Below are positions 33,329 to 45,648 of a stretch of 64,000 bases of DNA, in pieces (position 1 is the first letter of the stretch; each line of letters opens with the position of its first letter). The DNA is taken from positions 45,475,330 through 45,539,329 of the forward strand of contig NC_083339.1 in assembly GCF_019175385.1 (NCBI RefSeq), written 5' to 3'. The notes beneath the pieces are model-generated. The model was given only the letters and a program-made list of their open reading frames with translations, made no database searches and was not told where the DNA came from. The translations under genes were made by a program, and so were the position numbers. Origin of the DNA: Lycium barbarum (lineage: Eukaryota > Streptophyta > Magnoliopsida > Solanales > Solanaceae).

Positions 33329-33712
33329 CAACATTCGTCCTCGAATGTTAAATTAACCTCATGGGGCGTCATACTACTTCGGGAGGGTTCTTTTTATAAT
33401 TGTCCTTTGTTGACGTTTCGATAGGGATTCTTTACCATAATGACGGAGTAATCCTTCACGTTACTGATTCATATGCTTTCATAACGTATTTTCTCATGCC
33501 TCACACAGTCACTGGCCATGAACTATATTCTAGTAACAGATGAATGCTTTTCGCTCTTTCACGGACATTGTATCCCTTCTCCCTTTCCTTCAAGGCTTTT
33601 CAGACATTATTCTTACTATCACTTCTTGTCACACTCCTCGGTTCCTTACCACATCATCATATTCCTACGTCATACCAAACAGATTCAGAACTGGGATCGG
33701 ACGCACAGGAGC

Positions 33713-34069
33713 ATATCAGACAGATTCGTAATCGGAGGCAGACGTACCAAACTATGGCGGACAGATTCATAGTCGAAGTCGGATGTATGGAAGTATGTCA
33801 GACAAATCTGTGATCAGAGTTAGACATACAGAGATGTATCAGACAGATTCGTAATCAGAATCAGACGTACAGAGATGTATCAGACGGATTCGTAATCAGA
33901 GTCAGACATACAGAGATGTATCAGACAGATTCGTATCCAGAGTCAATTGTACAGGGGTGTATCAGACGGAAACGTAATCGGACTCAGAAGTACAGAGGCG
34001 TAATAGGCAGAGCTTTATCAGAATCAGAAGTGCAGAAGTACAACAAACAGAGTTTTGATTAGAATCAGA
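33713..34069 (-). repeat. 41-bp tandem repeat in the I3 3' untranslated region, copy 2
   Basis: Same unit and essentially the same unit number as 27191-27547, with a few substitutions. Confidence 0.85.
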
Positions 34070-34724
34070 CCACTTCTATTAAGGCTCCAGTGATTTACGA
34101 AAATTTCCCTTTGCCGACATTTCATTATTCACCTCGACAATTATATCACCGATTATCTTATCGAAACCTGTTCACTCATTCATAAACTTGTTCGCCAAGT
34201 TGTCATACAAATCGTCTTACGTGTCGTTTATCGACTCTTTCAAAGATTCTGCTTATTCACATTTCATATCCTTCATCTTTCCTACTATCCCTACTCATTT
34301 TCTTTTCCAAATAACGTCGCACTAGACTAAGTGGTAACGTAACCGGAGTTTACCTATTATATATATTTTAGACAATATTCGTATCCTCACCTCCGCTTCG
34401 TTTCATGTATTCGGTTTAGTAAAACCTTTCGTCTATCGCAACATTAGTCGCCGGGACTCGGCTCTTGATCCACATGGTCACCAGACGAAAATCATACACA
34501 TACATATACATTTACTAATATCATACTTGCGAACGCCTCCGATCGTTATTCAAATTTGCTCAATTTCCCGAGCGGTATTGCACCTTTTCTTTTCGCCCAT
34601 TTAGTCCGCCTCGGTCTGCACGACTCCTGTAAGGGCACTAGTTACTCCACACATCCTCTTTTCCTTTAGGTTACCCAAAATTTCCATTTATATATCATAC
34701 TTACAGTTATGAAAAATTTTGTAT

Positions 34725-34827
34725 CCTTCCCAGGGGGGTCACCCATCCCAGAATTGCTCTAGCCTCATCACGTTTAACCTCGAAACTTTCACGCATTTTG
34801 ACGCGTTAGGGCTAGTATAATTTCGTC
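34725..34827 (-). ncRNA. 5S rRNA-like module in I3, copy 2
   Basis: Differs from copy 1 by only one or two bases; one change falls in the A-box region (CGTGATGAGG instead of CGTGCTGAGG). The C-box region and the following T5 tract (34712-34716) are unchanged. Confidence 0.8.
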
Positions 34828-35058
34828 GGCCGCCCCGCACGACCTTTGTCACATAATTTTGGGCAGATCGGGGTCTTAGGAAATTTTTCGAAAAGTTTTC
34901 GTAGCGGGTCCCACCCCGGGCTAAACCATACAATTATCATATCGCCTTTTTGAATTCTCAGTGTCTATCACGTTGACAATTACCTTACTCTTACTAATAC
35001 CCAGGAGTAGAAAATCACACAATATGATAAAGTATAGACCCATTCATACACATATCCC

Positions 35059-35951
35059 TCAAGAAAAGATCACTAACATACCTGGGTGTGCACTTGAAGA
35101 CGCTCCTGGGTCCTGCCGGCCGGTCAAAGCAAATACGCGGTTCGAAGGACCGCTGTAACCAGAAGCTGCACCTCGACCTCGGCCACGACTCGCTGGTGCT
35201 GGTGCTCCTCGCCCTGTGGGGCGTATGGCTGCCGAAGGAGAAGACGAGCCAGCAACTGACCCGGTAAGCTGGGCTGAACCACCTGGACCACCCCTATACG
35301 GACACTCTCTCATCGTATGGCCTTGTCGGCCACAAGAAAAGTAGGCACCAGTGGCACGATAACACTCACCAGGGTGACGCCTCCTGCAATAAGGACTCCG
35401 GGCTATGGATGGCCCCATCTGACTGAAACTCCTATTTACTTGCGAACTCGAAGCCATGGGGTTCTGTCCCGAGAACTGTGGGGGTGTACTGTGTGCTGGC
35501 TGGGACGAATACCTGTTACCCTGCCGCTGAGAAAACTCAGTCGGAAATCCCCCTGAATACCCGGCCCATCTGGCTCTCTTAGGCCGGCCCCTGTCGTGGC
35601 CCCTATCAGGCCGACGTTCCCTACGTCGGTCCTCCATGCCCTGGGCGTGCGCCTGCACCCGGGCAATATGCATCCCTGGCTGAGAGGCCACCGCCAGGCA
35701 GCTATCGATCAAATAGTCATCCAGTCCCATCACATATCGGTGCTCCCTATCGGCCATATCCGCTACTATAGCGGGTGCATACCTAGCCAGTGAGTCGAAC
35801 TCTAGGCTATACTCTCGAACACTTCTACCGTTTTGTTTCAGATGCAAGAATCGATCAACCCTGGCTCTCCGTAGCTCTGGAGGTAGAAAATGACCCAGAA
35901 AGGCCTGAGTGAACTCGGCCCATACCGCTGGGGCAGCACCGTCACGCCTGG
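35059..35951 (-). pseudogene. gag: Gag of I3 copy 2, N-terminally deleted
   Basis: It matches the copy 1 gag from GAAPAVWAEFTQAFLGHFLP to the stop; the N-terminus and first part of the capsid domain are gone. The open frame runs upstream into LTR-c sequence, so the apparent start at 36018 is not a gag start. The first cysteine of both zinc knuckles is lost: RSPYC instead of RCPYC and AYFSC instead of ACFSC. Confidence 0.9.
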
Positions 35952-35956
35952 ATAGC
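35952..35956 (-). other. Deletion junction with 5-bp microhomology
   Basis: ATAGC joins gag sequence (equivalent to 29428-29432) to LTR sequence (equivalent to 32177-32181). About 2749 bp between these points, comprising inner LTR-c, PBS, leader and the gag N-terminus, are missing. Confidence 0.88.
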
Positions 35957-37089
35957 ATATCGTTTTCACCAAATATACATAAAGTATACACGATATACAA
36001 GTTTCCTACCAAGGGCATAATTCGCCCACAACTTCCAATCTTTTAGCAAACATGTTCATGACATATTTCTATCTTCCAACTACATCAATGATAATCATAA
36101 TTTGCATCTTCCTACTTTCATTTCCACATTTACATAATTACAATAAACTTGCATGTTTTCCTACAACAACTTAACAACCATTTTTCCATACCAACAAGAG
36201 CCATTTTTCTTCCATTCATTTCACAATAACACAATTAACATACTAACGGAATTTAATTCACATTCCATCATCACCATAGCATCACACGGCCATAACCTAT
36301 TTTTTTCCAACTTCCACTAATTCATTCAACTTTCACTTCCAATACAATTTCTACCATAATCACAACTAGATTCCAACATGAATTCAAGTCATTATATACA
36401 TGCAACATATGCATACACACGGCCAACTTCCAAACAACATACCCACTTTACAAACTTTCATATTTTCATACACTTTACTCAATTCTACATATTACAACAT
36501 AAAACAAACTTCATAACATAAGAAAATGAATTAATTCATACCTTTTCCTCAAGTTCTTCACTAGCCACCAAAGTCACCTTTTGGCCAAAATAATTATACC
36601 AAGTTGTAGAGAATCTTCAGCTTGGTAATAACCCCACAAGAAATGAATTTTTGAACCAAAGGAATTGGCTCCAAGATTTTTTCTTTCCTTTTCTCTTCTC
36701 TCTTTCTCTTACCCGAAACCTCTTCTTTTTTTTTCTTGCTTTGTTTTTCTTGATTTTACTTGAAGCTTCTATAGGATCAAGACAACTTATATAATAATTT
36801 TGTCACATGGGAATTAGTTAATTCCATGGGCTTGGGCACTATATGGCCGGTTGGGCCTCTTGAATTTGGGCCTCACTTTTTTTTTTTTTGAGCCCAATTG
36901 GCTAGATTTTGTATTTCATGAGGAAAGTTTTCCAAAATTCCAATTTTGCCCTTGGCCTCCTCTCGTAATTCCACACCAACGTATTCATAACCGACACATT
37001 CATATCAAGTAAGGTCCAAATATGGCCTTATTCATTACAAGTCAAGTTATCTCGAATTTTTCGAATATGCAAAAATACCGGATGTAACA
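35957..37089 (-). repeat. LTR-c of I3, outer part only (1133 bp)
   Basis: Matches 32182-33314 of LTR-b and ends TACCGGATGTAACA at the TAATC duplication. It keeps the outer, U3-side part and has lost the inner part with the hairpin module. Confidence 0.92.
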
Positions 37090-39063
37090 TAATCATAGCA
37101 GCCTGCATTAGTGGTGACATGTCCAGCCATCTAGGTACAGTGTAATCGTAGCAGCCCGTATTAGCGGTGACATGTCCGGCCATCTAGGTAAAGTGTAATC
37201 GTAGCAGCCCGCATTAGCGGTGACATGTCCGGCCATCTAGGCACGGTGTAATCATAGTAGCCCGCATTAGCGGTGACATGTCTGGCCATCTAGGCACGGT
37301 GTAATCATATCGTCACATAATCATTCATAACTTAACATTTTCATACCTCGCATAAGTATATCATAAACTTACGTTATTGATCATCTTATAGACATATCAT
37401 GACTTAGCATCATTATACATTTATCATTAGAGACATACATTAGAACTTGAAGGCAACTATGGCTATGTCGGGGTGACATAAGGTCGGGACCCCCCCCCCC
37501 CCCCCCCGGTTCCGTTATTGAGTATTCATAAGTATTCGGCCTCACCTTGAAGGGAATAGTGTATAAGGTGAGTGTATCCAATAAAAAAAAACATCATTAG
37601 TTATATAGGAACATCATACCATGAACTCTAGGATCTTTAGACTTAAATTCATCATCATCATTATTGGACTCATGATGTATCTCTTATCTCATGTAGCTAT
37701 TCGTGAACATAAACTCTTATCTTTCCGGGATATAGAGGATTCATGGAGAAGAAGGAGAAATCATGCCATAGAAAGAAGGGACTAGTCTCACATACCTTTT
37801 ACGTTTAGCTAATCTATCGCGTGGTTGTTCTCCTTCAACGCCCACGTTTCTACCTTCAAGAGAAGTCATATGAGCATTAGCTAATCGATTACTTAGACGT
37901 ACTTTCTAAAGATAAAGAAAATTGGGCAGCATTTCCTTTGTTTATAAAACTTTTCCCATATTTTATATCAACTCCCAAACATTCATAACAACATTCACAA
38001 TATCGCAAACAACAATCATCAGTCATCTACATTACCCACAATTCACCATTTCACTCCAATTTCTCCATAATCATGGTCATAGTCCATTATTGCATTCTCT
38101 CACATATAATACTTCTTCCATGTTCTAAATGTCATTCATAACATATTTATAATCACAACATATCAATAATCATGACTCAATCAAAGCCTTTACCCAACAA
38201 TGACACTATTCACACATTCATGACCCATTTCCTATATCCTTCTACAATTCAAGTGTCTTAGCCTTCCAACACCTTAAACAACATGAAATGACCATAAAAC
38301 TCACCTTAGATGATGGATGAATAAACCTTGAGTGGAACTTCTCTTCTTGCCCAAAACCCTAGTTCACTTCTAGTGATATTCCTTGGCTTGGATGAACATT
38401 AATGTGCTTCTTACACTTGATTCACTTAGATTGACGTAGTTGATCACTAATATTCCTTGAATTCTTGGGGGAGAAATGTTCTAGAGAGTTCTAGAGAGAA
38501 GGTGAGTTAAAAGGGAAATGAAATGAAATGAACTTGGTCCCTTATTAAATACACAAAATCTATCCCGACCAGTTTCTACGGACCAACATAGGTCCGTATA
38601 AATTATACTGACCGTATGTCTGGCCGTAGATTTGGTCCAGAGAGAGGTGCTAATCTGGGCTGATTATACGGTTGAACATACGGCCCGTATGTTTTATACG
38701 GCCAGTATGTTTGGCCGTATAATGCCAGTTTTTCGAAGTTCATTCTCGTCGACTCGTTTGATCTCCGATCCTTATGGAACCTTCTTGACAGTTGTTTAAC
38801 ACCTCATTAACAATCTAAGGGACATTATAGCTCTTCTCCAAAACATCATTAAGTCATCATTAATTCGTTACTCATAAATCCTTTCCGATACATAACGTAT
38901 ACCTTGTCTTTCTTGGCAAACTTTCTTCTATTACCTCGAATGCCTTCGAGGTCTCAATTAGGATCATCCAATGCTATTTCTTACTTGTTGAAACATCGTA
39001 TACTTCGTTCCCCTCGTTAGTCTATCCACTGTGCATCAACAAAAAAATTTTCGAGGTGTAACA
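37090..39063 (-). repeat. 5' LTR of I1, outer part
   Basis: It resumes the 53-bp repeat array (37090-37310), then the outer LTR to CGAGGTGTAACA. An 18-base cytosine run is at 37490-37507 where related LTRs have five. The donor-like motif is at 37761-37800 and the TACGG/CCGTA palindrome cluster at 38570-38720. ATGGC follows at 39064. Confidence 0.92.
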
Positions 39064-39210
39064 ATGGCAAGAGGGCCAGATCTCTAGACAACGGGGGTAA
39101 GTCCAGGGGAGGACGGGGACAGCAGTACTCCCGATATCTATTTCATTTTGTAGGGAGTGCACCTCTGCGGTTTCAGGTCCGAAGTTTGATCGGTCTTCTT
39201 ATTCCGAAAC
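39064..39210 (+). pseudogene. gag: Gag of element C, linker part between I1 and I2
   Basis: Starting with the ATGGC duplication, this encodes the basic linker after the capsid domain (RARSLDNGG, then QQYSRYLF-like sequence) and ends in TTATTCCGAAAC at I2. It is colinear with 61870-62020 of element I. Confidence 0.8.
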
Positions 39211-41644
39211 TGTCACAACCCAACCAGAGGGCTGCGATGGGCACCCAGTGCTAACCCACCCGGGCGCCTCTTAATGTACCTTTACATTTACATCTAGGTG
39301 AGCCACATATTAAATCATACTTTCCATCCATCAATCATACTATTTCCATTGGGCAACAACACATACATACATATCACCATTAATAGCAATGCCTATAGCA
39401 ATGTACATAAGCCGACGAGGCTAACCAAATGACATCTAAAATATAGGTCGACAAGGCCAAACACATCTAACCATACACACACGTTTACGAGCCTCTAAGG
39501 AGAGTGTGTCATATCATATAGGCGGGACAGGACCCCGCTATGCCCATAAATATATACTCAAAAGAATCAATACCTAAAAGTTATAGCTCCGAATGAAATT
39601 GAGCTCCACTATGCAGTCCCTGAGAAATATAGCTATGGATCAAGCCTGTCTCCCTGACCACCTATGGGCATGACGCAACGTCCACAAACAAAAGGACGTC
39701 AGTACGAAGAATGTACTGAGTATGTAAAGCATGATCAACAATATTATAGAAGCATAATAAGCAACATGAGAAATAGCATAAGATGGGAGATAGTAGTATC
39801 ATCGTCATAGGCACTTACTTGCTTTTCATGGGGACTTTCCATTTCTAACGCGTATTTGTGTACATACATCCATATCCGTACTCATTTACACTTCGTATCC
39901 ATAATCATATTCATATGCATATTCCTACTCATATTCGTATCATATTCGTATTCATACTCATATCTATATCATATACATATTCATATCATATACATAGCAC
40001 TTGCATAGCATACCCGACCACGAAGGTTCAGTGTTTCAAGTACCCGACCATGGCTAGGCTCGATTATCATACATACCTGGCCAACCAAGGCTTCAGGGTT
40101 ACACATACCTGGCCCTACCAAGGCTTCAGGGTTATCCGTACCCAACTGCAGAGGTGCGCGCGCGTTACATAAACATATATATATATATATTCTACCCGGC
40201 CATATAAGCTCGGGGTTCCATAATAGTCATACACAGACACATATACATAAAAGCTCATAAGCATCTTTAGCATCATTACTATTATTATCGTCATCATTAT
40301 CATCATTACCATTAACATCGTCATCGTTATCGTTATCACTATTATCGTCATTCCTTACATCTATCCTTATAGGATTACTCGTCATATGAGGAACTTAGTA
40401 CAATCGTAACATACCGAGAATCATAAGCTTAGTGGCTTTTGAAGATAGAATCATTTGGAGGACATCATAGCAGAATAGATATTTGGCCAAAGAACTAACT
40501 ATTTTATCACTTGCACGTTCTCCTTCAATTCTCACGTTTCTACCTTCATTAGAGTTATACTATCATTAGAAAGTCGATAACTTAACATACATGACTAAAG
40601 CTAGAGAGAATTGGACAACATCTCCTTTATATATACGACTTCCTCCATATCCATGGTCATAACACACGATTACGTTCATTCATATACAATGCTTACCCCA
40701 TGTTCTTAACATCATTTATAACATAACCATATCACAACACATTAAGAATCATGACTCAATTCAAGCTATTACTCAAAATGGCACTATGTCCACATTCATG
40801 ACCCATTTTTCTATATCCTTCTACAATCCAAGTGTTTCAACTTTCAAATACCTTAAACAATATGGAAATACCATAAATCTTACCTTATATGGTTTAGGGA
40901 TGAACCTTGGGTGAAAACACCTCACTTGAGCAAAACTCTAGTTTCACCTTCACTTGGATTCCTTGCCTTGGATGAACTTTAATGGGTTTCTTACACTTGA
41001 TTCACTTAGTTTGATGTATTTGATCACTAATATCTCTTGAATTCTTGTGGGAGAAGTGTAGAGAGATGTTTTAGAGAAAATGGGTGTGAAAGGGAAATGA
41101 AATAAAATGAGACTTGGATCCCTTATTAATGACACAAATCTGTCCCAACCAGTTTCTACGGACCAACATACGGTCCGTATAAATTATACTGACTGTATGT
41201 CTGGCCGTAGATTTGGTCCAGAGAGGGGTGCTATTCTGGGCTGATTATACGGTTGAACATACGGCCGTATGTTTTATACGACTAGTATGTTTGGTCGTAT
41301 AATCCACAGTTTCCCGAAGTTCGTTCTCGTCGACTCGTTTGATCTCCAATCCTTATGGAACCTTCTTAGCACTTGTCTATCACCTCATTAACAATCTAAG
41401 GGACATTATAACTCTTCGCCAAAGCATTATTATATCCTCGTTAACTTGTTACTCATAATTCCTTTTCGATACCTATCATATGCCTTGCCTTCTCTTGGCA
41501 AACTTTCTTCCCTTATCTCGAACGTCTTTGAAATCTTAACTAAGGTCATCAAATGTCATTCCTTAATTATTTAAATACCAAATACTCGTGCTCTTCATTA
41601 TTCTATTCACTGTTCATCAACGGAAAATTTTTCGAGGTGTAACA
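39211..41644 (-). repeat. Solo LTR I2 (2434 bp)
   Basis: Plus strand starts TGTCACAACCCAACCAG and ends CGAGGTGTAACA. The flanks GAAAC (39206-39210) and GGAAC (41645-41649) are a target duplication with one change. It is related to the I1 LTR. The third hairpin (GCGGG/CCCGC) is at 39522-39538 and the tandem hairpin module with ACGTCC/GGACGT at 39659-39718. A CATATCC-type repeat region (39850-40000), CCCGACCA repeats (40010-40150), an (AT)n run and an ATTATC/CATCAT run (40265-40350) follow. TACGG/CCGTA palindromes are at 41158-41310. Confidence 0.9.
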
Positions 41645-44600
41645 GGAACGGACCACAGTTTTAGAGCATCAGGCTCTCGGTACAGACCCGAATCCGGCCA
41701 GATGAGACCCCCTATCCGCAGTGTGTCCAGTGTGGCAAGTTACACACAGGTCAGGGTTGGCTGGGATCAGATATTTGTTATGCTTGTGGCCAGCCAGGTC
41801 ATAGGATGCGGCAGTGTCCGATGAGAGAGAGTGGGGGTATGGTTCAGCCTACAGGGTCTGTCGCTGGTTCTTCTTCTGCAGTGCGCCCTTCAGGGCAATT
41901 TTTTTAGACACCAATAGGGTGAGGTAAAGGGAGGAGTGGAACATCTAGCTCAAGTGGTCCTCAGCACCGCGTATATGCACTAGCTAGTAGGTAGGATCAT
42001 GAGTCGTTTCCTTATATCGTCACAGGTATATTACCAGTCTCCTTCTATGATGTGTATGCACTGATTGACCCAGGTTCTACCTTATCATATGTTACTCCAT
42101 TTTTTGCTGGAAAGTTTGGGATAGAGCCTGAATCAATTAAACCATTTGAGGTGTCTATGGCAGTTGGTGATCCAGTCATAGCTAGGCGAGTATACTGGGG
42201 TTGTGTAGTGATAGTTTGTAATCGCCATACCTTAGCAGATTTGATTGAGTTAGACATGATTGCTTTTGATGTTATTATGGGTATGGATTGGTTGGCTTCC
42301 TGTTATGCCAATGTTAATTGAAGAGCAAAGATAGTTCGATTTCAGTTCCGAGGCGAGCCAGTCCTAGAGTGGAAAGGCAATGCTGCTTCGTCGAGGGATA
42401 TGTTTATTTCCTACCTTAAAGCAAGGAAGATGAACATAAAAGGGTACATCTATCACCTGGTTCGTGTTCAGGATGTGCAAGCAGAGTCACCGACCCTTTA
42501 GTCTATTCCTGTTGTTAATAAGTTCCCAGAGGCGTTTCTAGATGAGCTTCGAGGCATTCCGCCAGAGTGAGAGATTGATTTTACTATCGATCTATTCCCA
42601 GATACTCAGCCAATATCTATTCCTCCTTACAGGATGGCGCCTGCGGAGTTGAAAGAATTAAAGGAGTAGTTGAGGGATTTACTTGATAAGGGTATTATCA
42701 GGCCCAGTACATCGCTGTGGGGAGCACCGGTATTATTTTTAAGGTATAAGGATAGATCTTTGTGAATGTGTATTGATTATAGGTAATTGAATAAAGTGAC
42801 TGTGAAGAATAAGTATCCGCTTCCAATAATTGATGACCTGTTTGATCAGCTACGAGGCGCCAAATATTTCTCGAAAATAGACTTGAGATCGCGGTACCAC
42901 AAGGTTAGGGTGAATGAGGCGGATATTCCAAAGACAACATTCCGGACTAGATATGGCCACTATGAGTTCCGTGCTATGTCATTCGGGCTAACTAATGCTC
43001 TAGCAGTATTTATGGACTTGATGAATCGTGTATTCAGGCCCTTCTTAGATCTGTTTGTGATCATGTTTATAGATGATATTCTGGTTTATTCGCCGTCAGA
43101 GGCTGATCATGCAGAACATCTACGAGCAGTGCTTGGAATTCTTCGTGGTAGAGAGTGGTATGCCATGTTCTCCAAGTGTGAGTTCTGGTTTAAATCTGTA
43201 ACTTTTCTAGGTCACATTATTTCAGATGAGGGCATTAGAGTAGACACTCAAAAGATTGAGGCTATAAATAATTGACCAAGGCCTACGACACCAACGGAGA
43301 TACGTAGTTTCTTGGGCTTGGCAGATTATTATAGAAGGTTTGTCGAAGGATTTTCTTCTCTTTCAGGCCCATTGACTAAACTGACCCAAAAATCAGCTGA
43401 GTTCTAGTGGACAGATACATGTGAACAGAGTTTTCTGGTATTGAAGGACAAGTTGACTTCAGCACTCGTTTTGACTTTTCCAGAGGGAATAGACGGCTAT
43501 GTGGTATATTGTGATGCTTCAGGTATTAATTTGGGTTGTATGTTAATGCAACATGGTAAGGTTGTCGCTTATGCTTCTAGACAGCTGAAGCAGCATGAAA
43601 AGAATTATCCAACTCATGATCTTGAGTTAGCTGCAGTGATTCATGCCTTGAAAATATGGAGGCACTATTTATACGGTGTTCATGTTGATATCTATACTGA
43701 TCATAAGAGTCTCCAGTACATCTTTAAGCAGAAGGACTTAGACTTACATCAAAGGCGATGGCTAGAGTTGCTAAAAGATTATGATGTTAATATTCGGTAC
43801 CACCCTGGAAAAGCTAATGTGGTAGCCGATGCTCTTAGTCGTAAATCCATGGGCAACCTGGCATACGTGCATCAAGAGAAAAAGCAGATAGTCAGCGAAG
43901 TTCATCTAGCTAGCCTCGGAGTCCAATTGATAGACTCAAGCAATGCAGGAGTCATAGTTCAGAACACAGTGGTGATGTCTCTGGCAGCAGAGATAAAGGA
44001 GCGACAGTATGAAGATCTTGTTCTAGCCCATTATCGAGATACAACACCTTAGAAAGAAAAGACACCCTTTGTGATTATAGGAGATGGAGTACTCCGATAT
44101 AGAGGTAGATTATGCGTCCCAAATGTTGCAGGGCTTCGTCAGCAGATCATGGGGGAAGCTCATTATTCCCGCTATTCTATTCATCTAGGCTCGATAAAGA
44201 TGTACCATGATCTCAAGGAAGTTTATTGGTAGGATGGTATGAAAAAAGATATAGCAGAATTTGTTACTCAATGTCCAAATTGCCAGCAAGTTAAGATAGA
44301 GCACCAGAAGCCCGGAGATTTATTGCAAGCTATGGAGATATCGACATGGAAATGGGGGGTAACTAATATGGATTTCATTACAGGCTTTCCCCGTACCCAG
44401 CGGAAGTATGATTCCATATGGGTTGTAGTTGATAGGCTCACAAAGTCAGCAAACTTTCTGCCTATCAGAACAACTTATGCAGCCGAGGATTATGCGAAGC
44501 TTTATCTCAAAGATATTGTACGACTTCACGGTGTTCCTACAGCCATTATTTCAGATAGAGGAGCACAGTTAACAGCTAACTTCTGGAAGTCTTTTCAGAA

Positions 44601-45507
44601 TGGATTGGGGACTCAGGTGAGTCTTAGTACTGCATTTCACCCGCAAACAGATGGACAGACGGAGCGTACTATATAGACCCTTGAGGATATTCTTAGAGCT
44701 TGTGTACTTGATTTTCAAGGCAGTAGGAATTTCCATTTTCCTCTTATCAAGTTTTCCTACAATAACAGTTATCATTCTAGTATCCAGATGACTCCTTATG
44801 AAGCTTTATACGAGCGGAAATGTAGGTCGCCTATAGGATGGTTTAATGTCAGAGAAAATTTGCTAATCGGCCCACATTTGATACATCAAGTAGTTGACAA
44901 GGTGAAAATCATTCAGGAAAGGTTGCTAACAGCTCAGAGTCGACAGAAATCCTACGTAGATAATTAGCGACTCAAGTAAGAGTTTGAGGTAGGCGATTGG
45001 GTTTTCCTGAAAGTTTCACCTACGAAAGGAGTGATAAGGTTTAGTAAGAAGGTTAAGTTAATCCTTCGATATATTGGGCCATATAAGATCATTCGTACAG
45101 TGGGAAAGTTGGCATATGAGCTAAAATTGCCTTCTGAGTTGGGGTTTGTATATCCGGTATTTCATGTGTCTATGATTCGTAAATACATCGGAGATCCTTC
45201 AAGAGTTCTACCAGTAGATGATATCCAGGTGACCGAGCAGTTATCATACGAAGAGGTTCCAGTGGCTATATTGGACAGACAGGTCCATCGGTTGCGAACC
45301 AAGGATGTAGCTTCCGTTAAAGTTTTATGGAGGAATAATAATGTTGAGGAAGTGACTTGGGAAGCGAAAGATGCAATGACGATTAAGTACCTGTATTTAT
45401 TTCCAGCATTTGAGGAGGTGCAATCTGAGGCATCATCTCCCCCAGGTATTATTTCATTTTCAGTTATCGTGATTGGTCATGTGAGGCCACCGTATTGTAT
45501 GTTGTAG
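41645..45507 (+). pseudogene. pol: Gag C-terminus and pol of element C, degenerate
   Basis: Domains in order: zinc knuckle CYACGQPGHRMRQC (about 41775-41820); protease with ALIDPGST (42050-42090) and [11 protein letters not shown]; linker with [20 protein letters not shown] at 42787-43275 with FIDDILVYS; RNase H at 43441-44052 ([16 protein letters not shown]); integrase at 44239-44676 (CPNC, MDFITG, SDRGAQ, ending TERTI); chromodomain at 45031-45507 (VLWRNNN, VTWEAKDAM). Many in-frame stops (for example at 42319, 43273, 44050, 44674) separate these blocks. It is homologous to the element A ORF and not functional. Confidence 0.93.
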
Positions 45508-45635
45508 TATGTGGCCCTGTGTGGCATTATTTTGGGTCGCTGTGTGCAGGTTGGGTTGGTATAAGTACAAGGGGAAACTCTGCCAAAATTCCTGTAGCTC
45601 ATGATTTGTTTGAACATTCGAGGATAAATGTTCCT

Positions 45636-45648
45636 AAGGGGAGGAGAA
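45636..45648 (+). other. Polypurine tract of element C
   Basis: AAGGGGAGGAGAA directly precedes the 3' LTR. Confidence 0.88.

Larger units (their letters stand above)
23643..37089 (-). mobile_element. I3: gag-only gypsy element in a tandem three-LTR array
   Basis: One TAATC duplication encloses LTR-a, internal 1, LTR-b, internal 2 and partial LTR-c, all on the minus strand. Internal 1 (26790-30170, 3381 bp) holds polypurine tract, 41-bp repeat, 5S-like module, gag, leader and PBS, and no pol. Internal 2 has the same order but is joined by deletion from mid-gag to mid-LTR-c. The copies are nearly identical by eye, so I3 is the youngest or among the youngest insertions. Structure fits terminal-repeat retrotransposons with GAG only (TR-GAG), which need enzymes from autonomous relatives. 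Confidence 0.92.
13506..39063 (-). mobile_element. Element I1: minus-strand gypsy element with degenerate interior
   Basis: Bounded by LTRs at 13506-15536 (3') and 22914-39063 (5', split by I3) and by a perfect ATGGC duplication. On the minus strand the interior reads LTR, PBS, leader, a gag lacking its capsid core, about 3 kb of non-coding sequence (itself split by solo LTR N), a chromodomain remnant, polypurine tract and LTR. Protease, RT, RNase H and the integrase core are not found, so it is either a deletion derivative or a non-autonomous form. Confidence 0.9.

Noticed and set aside
35059..36018. 319-aa ORF starting in LTR-c and running into gag
   Set aside because: The N-terminal ~20 residues come from LTR sequence joined by the deletion; it is not a true gag start.
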